Position numbers and translations under genes: made by a program
Shown: in pieces, positions 23,297-36,059 of the stretch
How the letters are laid out: each line of letters opens with the position of its first letter
Position numbering within the stretch: position 1 is the stretch's first letter
NCBI RefSeq assembly: GCF_003711515.1
Contig: NW_021167084.1
Location: 1,839,932-1,903,931, forward strand
DNA from: Sodiomyces alkalinus F11
Taxonomy: Eukaryota; Ascomycota; Sordariomycetes; Glomerellales; Plectosphaerellaceae
Length of the DNA stretch: 64,000 nucleotides
Reading direction: 5' to 3'
Notes under the pieces: generated by a model
The model's input: only the letters and a program-made list of their open reading frames with translations
Database searches by the model: none
Told to the model about the DNA's origin: nothing

Positions 23297-25274
23297 CCGT
23301 TGCCGGCTGGGTAGATTCCAGCCATGGCTTGCTTAGACCGTAGACGGGAGAGATGGGGGGAGTTTCCTTTGCTTTGCCGGCTGGGAGTTTGATATTGAAG
23401 GGCTCAACTTCAGTGGCAGGAGAAGGGTCTTCCACGTACATATATAGTTGAGCCCACAGAAGCGGCCAGGAGAATGAACTTGAATATATTGCACTGCATG
23501 TGTGCAACGTGAGAAATCATGAAATGTCTCGGCTTCAAATCGCAACCTAACCGTGCCCTTCGGCTGCCCGACCACCCAGAGACCAGCGTCAGTCACATGC
23601 ATCGCATCGTTGGACCGTTGGAGTGAAGTTCATTTAAAGACCGTAGCTACATATCCCCCATGGCTGCCTGCGTCTTCCCCGGGACACTATGACAAATAGA
23701 CAAGAGCGCAGTGCGACATGACCTCGCCAACTCCCCGGATGCAGACCTTTATTCGACAAATTAGAACCAACAGTCGGCGTGAATGCCTGCAGTGACCCGT
23801 GAGACCCGAGAGACCCATGACGGCATGCATGTCCATCGTTTTGGCATTTGTCCAGGCAATACGTTATACAACAAACAGCTAAACGTGTATTTATAATCAG
23901 TCAGGCGCTTACAGGCAACAGGTCTGAACGACGCCACATGATGCAATTTCCAATTGGAGATTATGAACTGCGTTGGTTTGATTTGTAAAAGATGGTCAGG
24001 AAGCGTATAGCGGAGTCGCCTGTCGCATTTTCAGGCGGTGATGCTCCGCGGCGTCCTCGGTCGACCCAGCCCCTATCCAGAACGATACGACCACTGACCT
24101 GACCCTCGCAACGAGAAACAGAATGGGGTACTCGTAGTACTCGTAATCAACAGCATCGGAAATTTGAATCTCCATGTCCCTATACGACGATGCATGTGCC
24201 TACAACTCACATACCGTACATGTGTATGCGAACAACGAGTCGTTGCAACTTGCGCTCTGGAATCGCGGGCGTCCCTGGCCAAGCTCCCAAAGAGCCAGCC
24301 CTCACATCAAGCAAGCTTACATGGCCATAATGTATCGTTGTTGAGTATAATCTCTGCTTCACCGTCAGCCTCTGGTATGATCTCGTGGACACAATGTATG
24401 ATTATGCCACTAGAAATAGAAGCATGGTCAGCATGTGTCTCATCGTAATGCGTTTATGTTAGGTCCATGTCCCCATTTGCCTGTTCGTACGAGGGCGTGC
24501 TAACACCGCTTGATACGGTAAACGCATAGGAGCGCACATCATGCATATAATAGCTGAGATACAAACAGCGCAGAATATAGCATAGCACATCACGCATAGA
24601 ATCGTCAAAGCCCAGTGCTCCCCTCTCCGAACGGCCAGCTTATTCGCTGTGCTTGGTCGGCCCGACTGTGGACTTGGGTACCTACGGTGTTTGATGTGGA
24701 TGGAATGGTGCATGTGCCCGAGAGAGATGGTTGTGGTAGGATGCAACATCGTGAATGCGACCCTTTTCTGGACATGTTCAGGTAGTCTGTGAGAGGCTTA
24801 TGCACGTCCTGGAGAGACAAAGGGTCTGGCCCGATGCAAATGCTTGCTCGGTCCCAAACCTGTAGGACCAAGTCGAGCCGTCGTTGAGGTAGCACCAGGT
24901 AGGCTGTAGCGCCCCAGGGGCCCTGGGCCAGGGCCCAGACATGGACTCGACAGGCAGAACGGGTGAGGGACAGGTTAGATGACAGGGAGTGGGAGCGGAA
25001 TTACCGCAAGAGCAAGACATAAGAACAGACAAGACTGTGCACAATCTACATGTATCAACGCTGGACTGTTGGGGGGCACGATTATGGAGGGCGACGCCGC
25101 AACAGCGCGTCAAAACAGTTGAGGGCACGGTGCTAAGAAGACTGGAAATTCGAATTGTTCAAACCGGCCCGTTCAAGTCAAGCCAACATGAAGCCTAATC
25201 TCATATACGGTATACCCAACTAAGATGGAAAAACTCCAATTCCCCTATTCACGCGTCTACATCTTTCTCCTCCA
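23297..25274. other. Intergenic, no gene seen
   Basis: About 2 kb downstream of both the bANK gene and the hydrolase gene, which converge on it. Composition is ordinary. Frames are short and show no domain, and no intron join produced a plausible protein. It could hold a lost gene, but nothing remains to show it. Confidence 0.4.
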
Positions 25275-26247
25275 TCACTCTCCCAATATCTTGCGAAGAA
25301 AAGCAGCTTGAGCACCCAACACCTTCACCGAATCCTGCCCACTCAACACATTCATATGCCCCTTATTCGGAACCGAAAGCATCTCCTTCGGCTCCTTGAA
25401 AACGTCATACACCAGCGTCTTCTGCAAGTCTGCCGGCGAAACCAGGTCCTCCTCACCCGTGACCACCATAACTGGGGTGGGGGACACGAACGGCATGAGC
25501 CCAAAGGGCTGGAAGGCAGCAATGTGGTAGTACGTGCTCAGCGTCGTCTCGGGCCTGAAGGTAGGCTCGACCTCCGCCGCGCGCATAATAATCGTATACA
25601 CATCCTCGACGTCGAACCCCGTGCCGAACCCGGCCGGGTGGTCCCCAGACTCGGTCAGCATGGGGAGGTAGACCGCGTTGTTGCCCGCCATGCGGCTCTC
25701 GCGGTCGCGCATCGACTTGGCCAGCACCTGCTTCCACTTGGTGAACTCCCAGACGGTCAGGGGCGAGACGGCCACCACGGCCTTGGCCCGCTTGTCCAGG
25801 GCCGCGGCGCAGAGCGCCACCATGGCGCTGAAGGAGTAGCCCCAGAAGGCGATCCGCGCCGGGTCGACCGTGGGCTGTCCCTTGAGGAAGGTCAGGGCGT
25901 CGTGGTAGTCCTCGACGTTCTTGGAGGGATGGGCCTCGTTCCGCGGCATGCCGTCGCTGCCGCCGATGGACCTGGGGTCGTAGCTGAGGACGGTGAAGCC
26001 TTCGCTGTGGAAGTATTCGGCTACTTCAGAGATGATCATCTCTTTGACATTGTTGAACTATTTCTTTGCGTTAGCTTGACCATTCCCATGATAGGGCCTG
26101 CCCCAATCCCAATGCTTCAGGTCGAGTACGTACGCCAGGGGTCATGATGATGGCTGCGCCGCGTTTCTCGGCTGGGAAAAGCCAGCCCCTGAGTGTGAGA
26201 CCATCAAGTGTCTTGAACTCAACATCTTGACGCAGAATCGGTGCCAT
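25275..26247 (-). CDS. Alpha/beta hydrolase, polyketide-transferase/releasing-enzyme type
   Basis: Two exons (26247-26134 and 26057-25275, phase 0) give 298 residues. The splice restores MTPGFNNVKEM, a block typical of the group that includes the fumagillin polyketide transferase and related PKS-cluster hydrolases. The catalytic triad is visible: nucleophile Ser113 in WGYSFSAM, Asp242 in GEEDLVSP, and His272 in NKGHMNV. The region [12 protein letters not shown] precedes the nucleophile elbow. There is no signal peptide, so it is cytosolic. The HR-PKS 1.4 kb away has no thioesterase. The obvious role is to release the chain from the ACP by hydrolysis, or to transfer it to an alcohol acceptor. 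The start is the first ATG; an upstream in-frame TTG is not used. Confidence 0.9.
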
Positions 26248-26343
26248 GACGGCTGTGTGGATAAGCAAACAGTTGAGAGTACACCAAGTAAACCGTGATG
26301 TTGTGGAAAGAGCAGGCTATAGACTGGACTCAGTTGACGACTG

Positions 26344-26372
26344 AAGCAAGAAGCAAGAAGCAAGAAGCAAGA
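26344..26372. repeat. 7-bp tandem repeat (AAGCAAG)
   Basis: Four copies of a GAAGCAA/AAGCAAG unit in a row, in the upstream region of the hydrolase gene on the minus strand. Confidence 0.85.
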
Positions 26373-27498
26373 CACAGCTCCTTTCCTTTTAGAAATGAAG
26401 TGAAAGGTCGAGCTTGTATTGAAGTGAAGATCTAGTCAAGATTCTCAGTCAATCTATCAGGTTCATACACATTATCCAAGGCATCAATGATCCGTCCGGG
26501 GTGCTCAATAGTCGTCTGTTGCTTGCCACGAGAAGCCAAAGTTGCACCGAGATTCACTCCGGCAGACAGTTGAAAAGTCGCACAAACGACAACCTATTCT
26601 GCTGTTCTCTTACCTACATGTAAGATAACATAAACCTCTCAGTGCAAGTAAGCCAAAGGCGAAAGCAAAAACACCCAGAGCACGCAAGCAGCGACCTCAC
26701 ACCTGTGCCTAAGCCTCAGTCAGGGGCTGACTGGCATAGCTCCGACCGCCTCCGAGCCACACAGCTGCACATCGCGGAGATCCGAGCTCAGAATCTCAAA
26801 CGCCTCGGCACGACGAGCGGTCCCTGCATGTGCGTAAAAGGGGAAGTCCATCTCAGAAGCAAATCCATCTAGAACAAACATGAACCGTATCAGTAAGGCT
26901 GGCCTGTCGCATTGGTGGGTGGGTGTGATAGATCGATTCGTCTATCGATCATGCATCTGCAAGTAAGCAAATCGATCTCGGTCTCACCCGCCAAGTGCAT
27001 CGCCCCGTGCCGCTGGAACCCTGCAGCTAATCCTGCGTCTCAGTAATCTGTGACCAAAGGTCCAGAGCCCAGCACCAGAGTCCAGAGCAACTGAGAACCA
27101 ACTCCTTATCGGTTCTATCTCTCGAGTCTTGACATAATCGTTGCCGTCGAGGACGACAACCCGCGCCGCACTGTCGCTAAGTCTTACTTGCGTCCCTTAC
27201 TCTGGCCAAGGCAAAGCAATCGACCAAGCCGGCTTGATTCAGATCGCGACCGCGATGGCTCTAGGCAGGACTCAGGAGCTGCCTCAAGGTCTGGTAAGCT
27301 CAAACCGAGATACCGTGGTCTTTTGGACAACGACAAGTCGCGTCGTAGATCATAAGAACAAGCTCCTGGCTGCGAATAACTGTTGTAGATGTGTTTAACT
27401 CGTCGACGGCAAGGGATCAACAAGTAAAGGAGATAGTTGAGACTTTGAAAGCTCCATGTCTTTAACAGAACAAACCATTTGACCGAATCGAACCGGCC

Positions 27499-27500
<2 letters not shown>

Positions 27501-27529
<29 letters not shown>
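27501..27529. repeat. (CTG)n microsatellite in the HR-PKS 5' region
   Basis: Nine full CTG units followed by CT, about 110 bases before the PKS start codon, so probably in its 5' UTR or core promoter. Confidence 0.9.
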
Positions 27530-27531
<2 letters not shown>

Positions 27532-27636
27532 TTTACCTTTTCACGCTCCCATCTCTCCTCCTCCCTTCACTTCTTCTCACCTTAGAAACTTTGTACATCA
27601 CAAGACTTACACTGAGAGAGAATCACCGCAGAAAAG

Positions 27637-30600
27637 ATGCATGTGATCAGCACTCCGACAAGCGATTCGACTCCCGTCGAGTCGGAGGTCACGAGCAAAT
27701 GCTCCAGTGACGATGGCATCTCCAGCCCGCCGGAGATCTCCGGCCTCAGGGCATCCGCCTCTCCCGGACACCGCCAGCAGGTCCCCATCGCCGTCGTCGG
27801 CATCGCCTGCCGCCTGCCCGGCCACGGCAACTCGCCCACGGCGCTCTGGGAGTTCCTCCAGAAGGGAGGCATCGCCAAAAACGAGCCCCCTCCGTCCCGC
27901 TTCGGCCTCGAAGGCCACTACGACAAGACGAGGCGGCCGCGGACCATGAAGTCCCCCGGCGGGATGTTCATGGAGGACGTCGACGCCGAGGTCTTCGACG
28001 GCCAGTTCTTCAACATCAGCCGTGCTGACTGTATCGCCATGGACCCCCAGCAACGGCAGCTGCTGGAGGTGACCTACGAGTGTCTCGAGAATGCCGGCAT
28101 TCCCCTCGAGTCGCTGAGTGGCACCAAGACTGGTGTCATTGCTGGCACGAACTTCATAGGTGAGTTGTCCATCCTGTGTTGGCACGTGCAATGGAAACCT
28201 TTGGGATCCCTCACGCAGACATCCTCCACGTATTATCCACAGCTGTTTAGGTTAGCATGGTCGTCATCAGAAAGCTCAACTGACAGATATTTTCATCAAG
28301 ACTACGCTGCCATTCAGAACCGTGATCCCGAGGACAGAGCCGACTCCATCACCATCGGTCTGGCTTCGTCAATCCTGAGTAATCGCGTCAGCCATTTCCT
28401 CAACGTGAACGGTCCAAGGTGCGTCGCTTGAGCTTCTTGAACGTCAACAAACGTGGAAGAACCCGCTTGCTAACACCAGAGTTAGCATGACCATCGACAC
28501 GGCCTGCTCGGCCAGTCTAGTCTCCGTAGACGTAGCCTGCCGCTACCTGGACGCCTTCCAAGCCGACGCCATGATCGTCGGGGGAGCCAACATGTGGATC
28601 ACCCCGGAACACAACGAGGAGGTCGGCATGATGAACATGACCCAGTCCGCCTCGGGCAAGTGCCACAGCTTCGACGCCAAGGCCGACGGCTACGTCAAGG
28701 CCGAGGGCATCAACGCCGTCTTCCTCAAGCGCCTCGACGACGCCCTGCGCGACGGCGACCCCATCCGCGCCGTCATCCGCGGAACCGCCGCGAACGCCTC
28801 CGGCCGTACCGCAGGCATCGCCAACCCCAGCCCCGACGCCCAGGCCGCCGTCACCCGGGCGGCGTATAAGAACGCCGGCATCGTCGATTTCAAGGCCACC
28901 CACTTCCTCGAGTGCCACGGCACCGGCACGCTCGCTGGCGACCCCGTCGAAGTGAAGGGCGCAGCCTCCGTGTTCGCGGCCGGCCGCGAGCCCGGCCAAG
29001 AGCTCGTCATCGGCTCCATCAAGAGCAACATCGGCCACTCCGAGGCCGCTGCTGGCCTGTCCGGTCTGCTCAAGGCCACCATGGCCCTGGAGAAGGGCAT
29101 CATCCCCGGCAACCCCACCTTCATCGACCCGAACCCCAACATCGACTGGAAGGCCTCCATGGTGAAGGCGTCGAGGACGTCTCTGAAGTGGCCGAGCACA
29201 TCCGCCGTCCGTCGTGCCAGCGTCAACTCGTTCGGCTTCGGCGGTGCCAACGCCCACGCCGTGCTGGAAAACGCACCCCTCACGTCGCCCCACGTCCTGT
29301 CCTACAACCAGGCCGTGTCCACCAATTTCTTCGACGACGACGAAGACGAAGAGGAGGACTACGACGAGGCAAGCATCTCCGGGCCGCCCACCGTCCTGGT
29401 GTTCTCCGCCAACGACCAGGCGTCGCTCAAGAGCTACACCAAGTCTCTCTCCTCCCATCTCCTGAACCCCATGGTGTCTGTCGAGTTGGCGGACCTCGCC
29501 TACACCCTCTCCGAGAGGAGGAGCAGGCATTACTACCGGGGATACGTCATTACACGCTCGACCAAGGCCAAGTTCAGCCAGGACGCACTCGTGACGGGGA
29601 AGCAGAGGACATCACCTCCCAGGATTGGCTTCGTCTTCACCGGACAGGGTGCACAGTGGTCCCAGATGGGGCGAGAGCTTCTGGAGGCCTTTCCCCAAGC
29701 CAAGAGCGTCATCCAGGACCTGGACGACGTCCTGCAGGCACTACCAGAGCCTCCCGAGTGGAGGCTTCTCAACGAACTCACCGAAGACCGTACACCGGAG
29801 GCTCTGCGCCAGCCTGAATTCTCGCAGCCTCTCGTGACGGCGCTACAGCTCGCGCTCCTCGACGTCCTGGAGCACTGGGGCATCCGACCCAAGGCTGTCG
29901 TCGGCCATTCGTCCGGTGAGATTGCCGCCGCCGCCGCCGCCGGACTGATGTCGCGCGAGGACGCCATCAAGACCGCATACTTCCGTGGCCAGGCCGCGAA
30001 GAAAGTCGGCCCCGCCCCCGAACCCGTGGGCATGTTGGCTGTCGGCGTCGGTGCCGAGACGGTCGAGAAGTACCTCCGGCCCGAAGAGGGCAAGATCCAG
30101 ATCGCTTGCTACAACAGCCCGACCAGTCTGACCATGTCCGGCACCGCCTCCGCCTTGGAGAAGCTTCGCGACCGGCTTCAGGAAGATGGCCATTTCGCCA
30201 GGCTGCTCCTCGTCGACCTCGCCTACCACTCCGACTACATGGCCGAGATTGGGGAGGTGTATGAGGGCATGCTCCTGAGCAGCAACACGCCCGCGAAGAA
30301 AGAGCCCAACGCCTACAGCCAGGCGTCCGGCGTGCGCATGTTCAGCTCTGTCACGGGCAAGCCGCTGTCGTCATCGGAAGCCCCCGACGCAGCCTACTGG
30401 AAGAAGAACATGGTCTCCCCAGTGCAGTTCACCCAGGCTGCGTCCGAACTGCTCCTCGACGCCCAGGAGGGCGCCGACTTCCTCGTCGAGCTCGGCCCCA
30501 GCAACGCCCTGTCTGGGCCCATCTCGCAAATCAAGAAGGCCGTAGCCAGCACCAACATGGCCGCCGGCGATGCGCAGTACGTGTCGGCGCTGAAGAGAGG

Positions 30601-33600
30601 TGCCGACGCGACCCTGGCCTTGTACAACGCCGTGGGACAGCTGTTCCTCGCGGGAGGCCAGGCCGATCTCGCCCGTGTGAACCGCGTGCACCGGTATAAT
30701 GCGCGCGTCATCGTCGACCTGCCCAACTACGCGTGGAACCATTCGACCAGCTACTGGCACGAGTCGCGGGCCAGCAAGGACTGGCGGTTCAAAAAGTTCA
30801 TCAACCACGACCTCCTCGGCTCCAAGATGCTGGGCACCCCCTGGCAGGCGCCTATCTTCAAGAAAGTCCTCAAGGTCGCCGATCTTCCGTGGCTCCGGGA
30901 CCATAAGCTGGGCAGCGAGCTGGTCTTCCCCGCCGCAGGATACGTGGCCATGGCAGTGGAGGCCGTCTACCAGACTACTCTGGTGACCAAGTGGAAGGGC
31001 GAAGCGCCCCCTCGTTACCGTTTCCGCCTGCGGGATGTGAAGCTCCTCCGTGCCATGGTCCTCGAGGAAGGTACCGAAACTCGGATGACGCTGTCCCTTA
31101 CGCCCGTCAAGGGAGGTTCGACCCGGTCATGGTTCGAGTACACGGTCTGCACCATGCAGGACGCGCTCCCCGTCGACCCCGTGCACAGCGCCGGCTTGGT
31201 GTGCATCGAGACCGACTACCAGGACGACCGCACCGCACCAGCCGGCGCTGTGGCGCCCCTTGAGCTGGCGACATCCGCTCGCGTGTGGTACAAGGCCCTG
31301 GCGGATCTGGGGTACAACTTTGGCCCGAGCTTCCAAAAGCACCTGCAGGTCGAGGCCACCATGGGTCAGAGGAAGAGCCGATCCACCGTCAACCTCGAGC
31401 CTCCTCCGGGTCATCCGAACGGACAGTCCTTCTACCCGCTCCACCCGGCCGTCATGGACGCATGCTTCCAGTCTGCATCGCCGCCTCTGTGGAAGGGCGA
31501 TCTCCCTTCTACAGGAGCCACTGTCCTCGTGCCCAAGATCATCGACAGCATCGTCATCGAGGCTGGCCAAGACTGGACGCTGCCCGTGGAGGGCGTCTCC
31601 CTAGCCTCCGCGCGCTTCCTCGGGGTAGGCAACGCAGAGAACCCCCGCAACTACGCCACCAGCGTCGAGCTATACAATCCCCAGGACGGCACCTTCCTGT
31701 TCGAAATGAGCGGCCTGGCCTCGGGCGAGATGGAGACGAGCGATATGGAGAAGCCCAAGCAGACGCTTATGCGTGTGGCTTGGAACGCGGACGTCGATTT
31801 GCTGATGGCGGGTGATGAGGCGGCGAAGAAGCAGTGGCTCCAGGAAAAGCCGATTGGAGACGTGATCGACCTCATGGCGCACAAGAAGCCAGGCCTCAGC
31901 GTCCTAGAGCTGAACCTCGGATCCGAAGACGGTTCCAGTTTGTGGCTGCCCGAGGAGGAGAAGGAGAATGCCATCCGCGCAGCCTGCTCCCAATACCACC
32001 TGGCAGTCCGAGAGGCCAAGGTGCTGATCGGTGCCCAGGAACGCCTCGGTTCTCGTGTCCCTTCTCCCCAGTTCCACTTGGTGGATGCCTCCAAGCCGGC
32101 AGAGGTCGCAGGAGACGTCAAGCTCGACCTGGCCATCGTCAAGGCAACGCCAGATTCGGGCATCGATGAGGCGACGGTGGTGAAGAGCCTGGCCACGGCT
32201 GTCGCGGAGGGCGGATATATCGTCGCCAGCGGATTCAGCGAGTCGGCCTTCAGCAGTATCGGAAAGACGACGGTCTTCGGCGAAAACTCAATCATCTGCC
32301 AGGTTGAAAGCTTTGGCGAGGCGGATAATACAAGCGAAGAACCGCAGAGCAAGACTGTTGCCCACATCAGTCTTGTTGAATCGCAGACGACCAGCGTGGC
32401 CGGCATGGTGGACGCACTCACAGCCAAGGGCTGGGCTATCCAAACAGCAGTCGACCCCATCAAGGAGATCTCTTCGTCATCTGGCGGAAGTGAAGCCGTC
32501 GTCGTCGTCCTCGATGAGCTCTTCGAATCGGTGACTGACCGTTTCAACGACAACCAATGGGCAATTCTCAAGCACCTCGCCCAAGAACGATGCCGCCTCC
32601 TCTGGGTGACGGCCGGGGCGCACCTTTCTGTCACCGACCCGACCAAGGCGGCCATCACCGGTCTTCTCCGCACCCTGCGAGCGGAAGAGCAGCTGCCGTT
32701 CGCGACCCTCGACGTGGAGAGCGCCACTGGTGAGGCCACGGCCTCGGCTATTTCGGCGTGCCTGGAGCGCGTGTCTGCGCCGGAGTTTGGAAAATCCGAT
32801 AGCGGTCCAACCGACAACGAGTTTGTCGAACGCGGCGGCGTCGTGTCTGTTAGCCGTCTGGTGCCTGACGCGGAGATTACCACGACCCTCCAGAGCGACA
32901 CGCCGCAGACCCAGATGGTGGATCTGCGTGCGTGGGAGGCGCCAGTGCAGCTGCGCTGTGAGCGCCTCGGCAACCTGGACGCTGTTCACTTTGCCGAGGC
33001 GGCCCCCGAGGCCGTGCCCCTTGCTCCCGGCATGGTCGAGGTGGAGGTGCGGGCTGCTGGCCTGAACTACAAGGATGTGGTGGTCACAATGGGCATCGTG
33101 CCTGGCGACGAGACGGCGCTGGGTCACGAGGCCGCTGGTGTGGTTTCCAGGGTCGCTCCGGGGGTGACGGGATTCGCCCCAGGGGACCGCGTGGTCGTCT
33201 TCGGCAAGGGATGTTTCTCGAACCGGCTGCAAGCTGTACCGGCTCGCGTGCATCGCATCCCCGACAACCTTTCTTTCGACGAGGCGGCAACGCTACCGGT
33301 TGTGTACCTGACAAGTCTCTATGCGCTCTTCGATATGGGCCAACTTTCGTTCGGCAAGCGGGTGCTCATTCATTCCGCGGCCGGAGGCGTGGGCATCGCG
33401 GCTATCCAGCTCGCCAAGTACGTCGGTGCGGAAGTGTTTGTGACGGTGGGAACGGCCGAGAAGCGGGAGTTCCTCAAGTCGACGTTTGGTATTGCCGACG
33501 ATCATATCTTCAACTCACGCAACACCGACTTTGCGGGCCAGATTCTCGCGGCGACGGACAACAAGGGCGTCGACGTCGTGCTCAACTCGCTTATCGGCGA

Positions 33601-35313
33601 TATGCTGGACGAGTCGTTCCGTATGTTGGCGGACGGCGGAATTATGGTCGAGATCGGCAAGAGAGACATTCTCGATCGCAACAGCCTGTCGATGGAGCCG
33701 TTCGACCGCAACATCTCGTTCAGGGCCGTCGACTTCTCCCCCGAGAGAGCTCAGGACGCGGTCGTGTCGCGACTGATGAACAAGCTCTTTGAGCTCGTCA
33801 GGAGCGGCCATGTTAAGCCCATCAATCCTATCCACCGATTCTCGTGGACGGACATCCCTTCAGCCCTCCGGTTCCTTCGAACGGGCAAGCATATCGGAAA
33901 GATTGTCCTGTCGGATGATGGTCCCGATGCGAAGATTCAAGTTCCGGTAAGTATAGAACAAAACGGAAGAAGAAGAAGAAGAAAGACGCCTGTGACGTCG
34001 TTCGAGTGGTCCAGATGGCTGACATGATAAACACCGACAGATCCGACGAGCTCCTAAGAATCTGCGTCTGCTGGAAGATAAGTCCTACCTCATTGTGGGC
34101 GGTCTTCGCGGCCTTTGCGGTTCCCTCGCCATATACCTGGCGAAGGCCGGAGCAAGGCACATTTCCGTCATGGCTCGCAGTGGATACGGTGATGAAAAGT
34201 CGCGGGGTGTGGTGAAGCAGATCAAGGCACTCGGAGCACACATCGACCTCTTGACGGCCGATGTCACCAACGCGGAAGACGTCGAGCGGGCGTTCCAGGA
34301 GACAAAGGTGCCCATCGGAGGCATAATCCAGGGTGCAATGGTTCTTCGGGTGAGTGCTTCGTCCCCATTTCGGCTCCTCAGATCATTGCCGTGAACGCAA
34401 CTGACCAACGTCTCCTCGTGAATAGGATCGGCCGTTTGACTCGATGACCCTCACCGAGTACCACGAAGCCATTGGCTGCAAGATTCAGGGCACCTGGAAC
34501 CTGCACCAGACGGCAGAGAAGCTCCAGCTCAGCCTGGACTTCTTCACGCTCCTGTCGTCCATCTCGGGCATTGTGGGCAACCGTGGTCAGTCCAACTACG
34601 CGGCAGCCAACGTCTTCCTCGACGCGTTCGCGAGTTACCGCCGCTCCAGAGGCCAGGCAGCGAGCTCGGTCGACCTCGGCGTCATCGAAGATGCGGGTGT
34701 CATTGCCGAGAACGAGAAGCTGCACGATCAGTTCGACTCGCGTATGTTCAAGGGCATCAACAACGCCACGCTGAGCAAGATCCTGTATGTCTCGCTCCTG
34801 CAACAACAGCAGCAGCAAGAACAGGCGATATCGTCGTCTTCGTCTCTGTCGTCTGGCCTGGTCGAGCAAGCCCAGATCATCACGGGCCTTATCGCGCCGC
34901 AGCCGGCCGACTCAAGCTTCAAAGACGATGCACGCTTCTCCGCTCTCTTCACGGCCGAGGGCCAGGGTCAGGGAGGCGGCAACGGCAGCGGCGGAGGCAG
35001 CGGCGGGAATACGGAAGTGAAGGCGCTCTTGCTGCTCTTGAAGAGCCCGTCGGCCGATCCAGCGGCCAGGCTGAAGGCGACGGTGGATGTGGTCAACGGC
35101 TGCTTCGTGAGGATGTTGAGGTTGGCGGAGCCTATGGATCCGGCTCGACCGCTGGCCGTGTACGGCATCGACTCGCTGACGGCTGTGGAGGTGCGAAACT
35201 GGGTGAGGGCGGAGCTCGGTGCGCTCGTGACGACACTGGACATTATGAATGCCGCGTCACTCACTGCTTTCTGTGAGAAGATCATTGCCAAGCTGACGGC
35301 TGGGTCGAGTTAG
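27637..35313 (+). CDS. Highly reducing type I polyketide synthase (KS-AT-DH-decayed MT-ER-KR-ACP)
   Basis: Five exons (27637-28159, 28301-28418, 28486-33946, 34041-34349, 34426-35313) give 2432 residues. KS: DTACSA (Cys221), ECHGTGT and [36 protein letters not shown] (near 687) and [10 protein letters not shown]: hot-dog His in LRDHKLGSE (~1019) and Asp in [11 protein letters not shown] (~1204). ER (~1700-2020): [18 protein letters not shown]: Rossmann loop [14 protein letters not shown] and active site SNYAAANVF (~2193). [13 protein letters not shown] (~2383). The MT slot holds only a decayed SAM loop ([11 protein letters not shown]), so methylation is unlikely. A pseudo-KR precedes the ER. 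An acidic insert ([12 protein letters not shown]) follows the KS, and a Gln/Gly-rich linker precedes the ACP. There is no thioesterase, so release needs another enzyme, probably the neighbouring hydrolase. The last domains are separated by two introns. Confidence 0.95.
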
Positions 35314-36059
35314 GAGGAATTTGCGTTGAGAGGACGTGGGCTGGGACGCTGAGCAGGACTCAGAGAGTCAGGAGGAGGATATTTGCCCTGATGTATCATA
35401 GAGTATTTCTTCAGGACAGTAACGTTAGATTGAAATGAATTTGCATCGACGGTTGAACATGGGTTTCCGAAGTACTGCTGAGTTGGGTTGTAAAGAGAGA
35501 GAAACCTAGGGTTTGAGCAGATGTTGCGACTGGGAGGTGAAGTGGAAGAGGAGCCTTGGAAATTAATGACGAGAACAAGAGTCGGGGCGAGAAGTTGCCT
35601 AATCATGATTAGTAAACGCTCTCTACGGAATCACGTGGTCTTCCATCGAGACTGAGTAATTCTGATACCGGTCCAACTTCATCGCTTCCTGATACAATGG
35701 AACACACACAAATCATAGAGACATCGACGTCACTAACACCACGACTCCTCTCCCCTCCCCCACCTCGTGGTGGGCAGGGCAGGAGCGACGATATCGGATA
35801 AGGACCCATACCCGAGGGGAAACAAAAGGAAAAAAAAAAAAAAAAAAAAAAGCTCTCAACGGACGGGACTTTGCATAAGGTAGGTACTATGTCACCCACA
35901 TGAAGAAAGTCTCTCATTGTCCCCTCTACATCGTGACCATTTTCTCCTTGGCCCCTTCGAACCCCAGAGGGCTGTCGAGAAACCCGAACATCGAAGCCAT
36001 ATTCTCAGGCCCTTCGATTTCGACATCGAGGGAGCCGTCTCTTCGAGCCAACAGCCACC
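35314..36059. other. Intergenic with a 22-nt poly-A run
   Basis: Contains the PKS 3' region and the upstream region of the metal permease. An A-run occupies 35830-35851. No gene seen. Confidence 0.5.

Larger units (their letters stand above)
26248..27636. other. Divergent promoter region between hydrolase and HR-PKS genes
   Basis: The hydrolase and the PKS are transcribed apart from this 1.4-kb stretch, which fits co-regulation. It contains a 7-bp tandem repeat and a CTG microsatellite (listed separately), and a pyrimidine-rich block just before the PKS start (27529-27590). No coding frame is supported. Confidence 0.55.

Noticed and set aside
28517..29530. 337-codon open frame on the minus strand within the PKS
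   Set aside because: Antisense to the KS domain. Composition (Gly/Val/Asp/Ala) is that of a reverse-strand artefact.
31651..32973. 440-codon open frame on the minus strand within the PKS
   Set aside because: Antisense to the DH-ER part of the PKS. Ser/Thr/Arg-rich without a domain.
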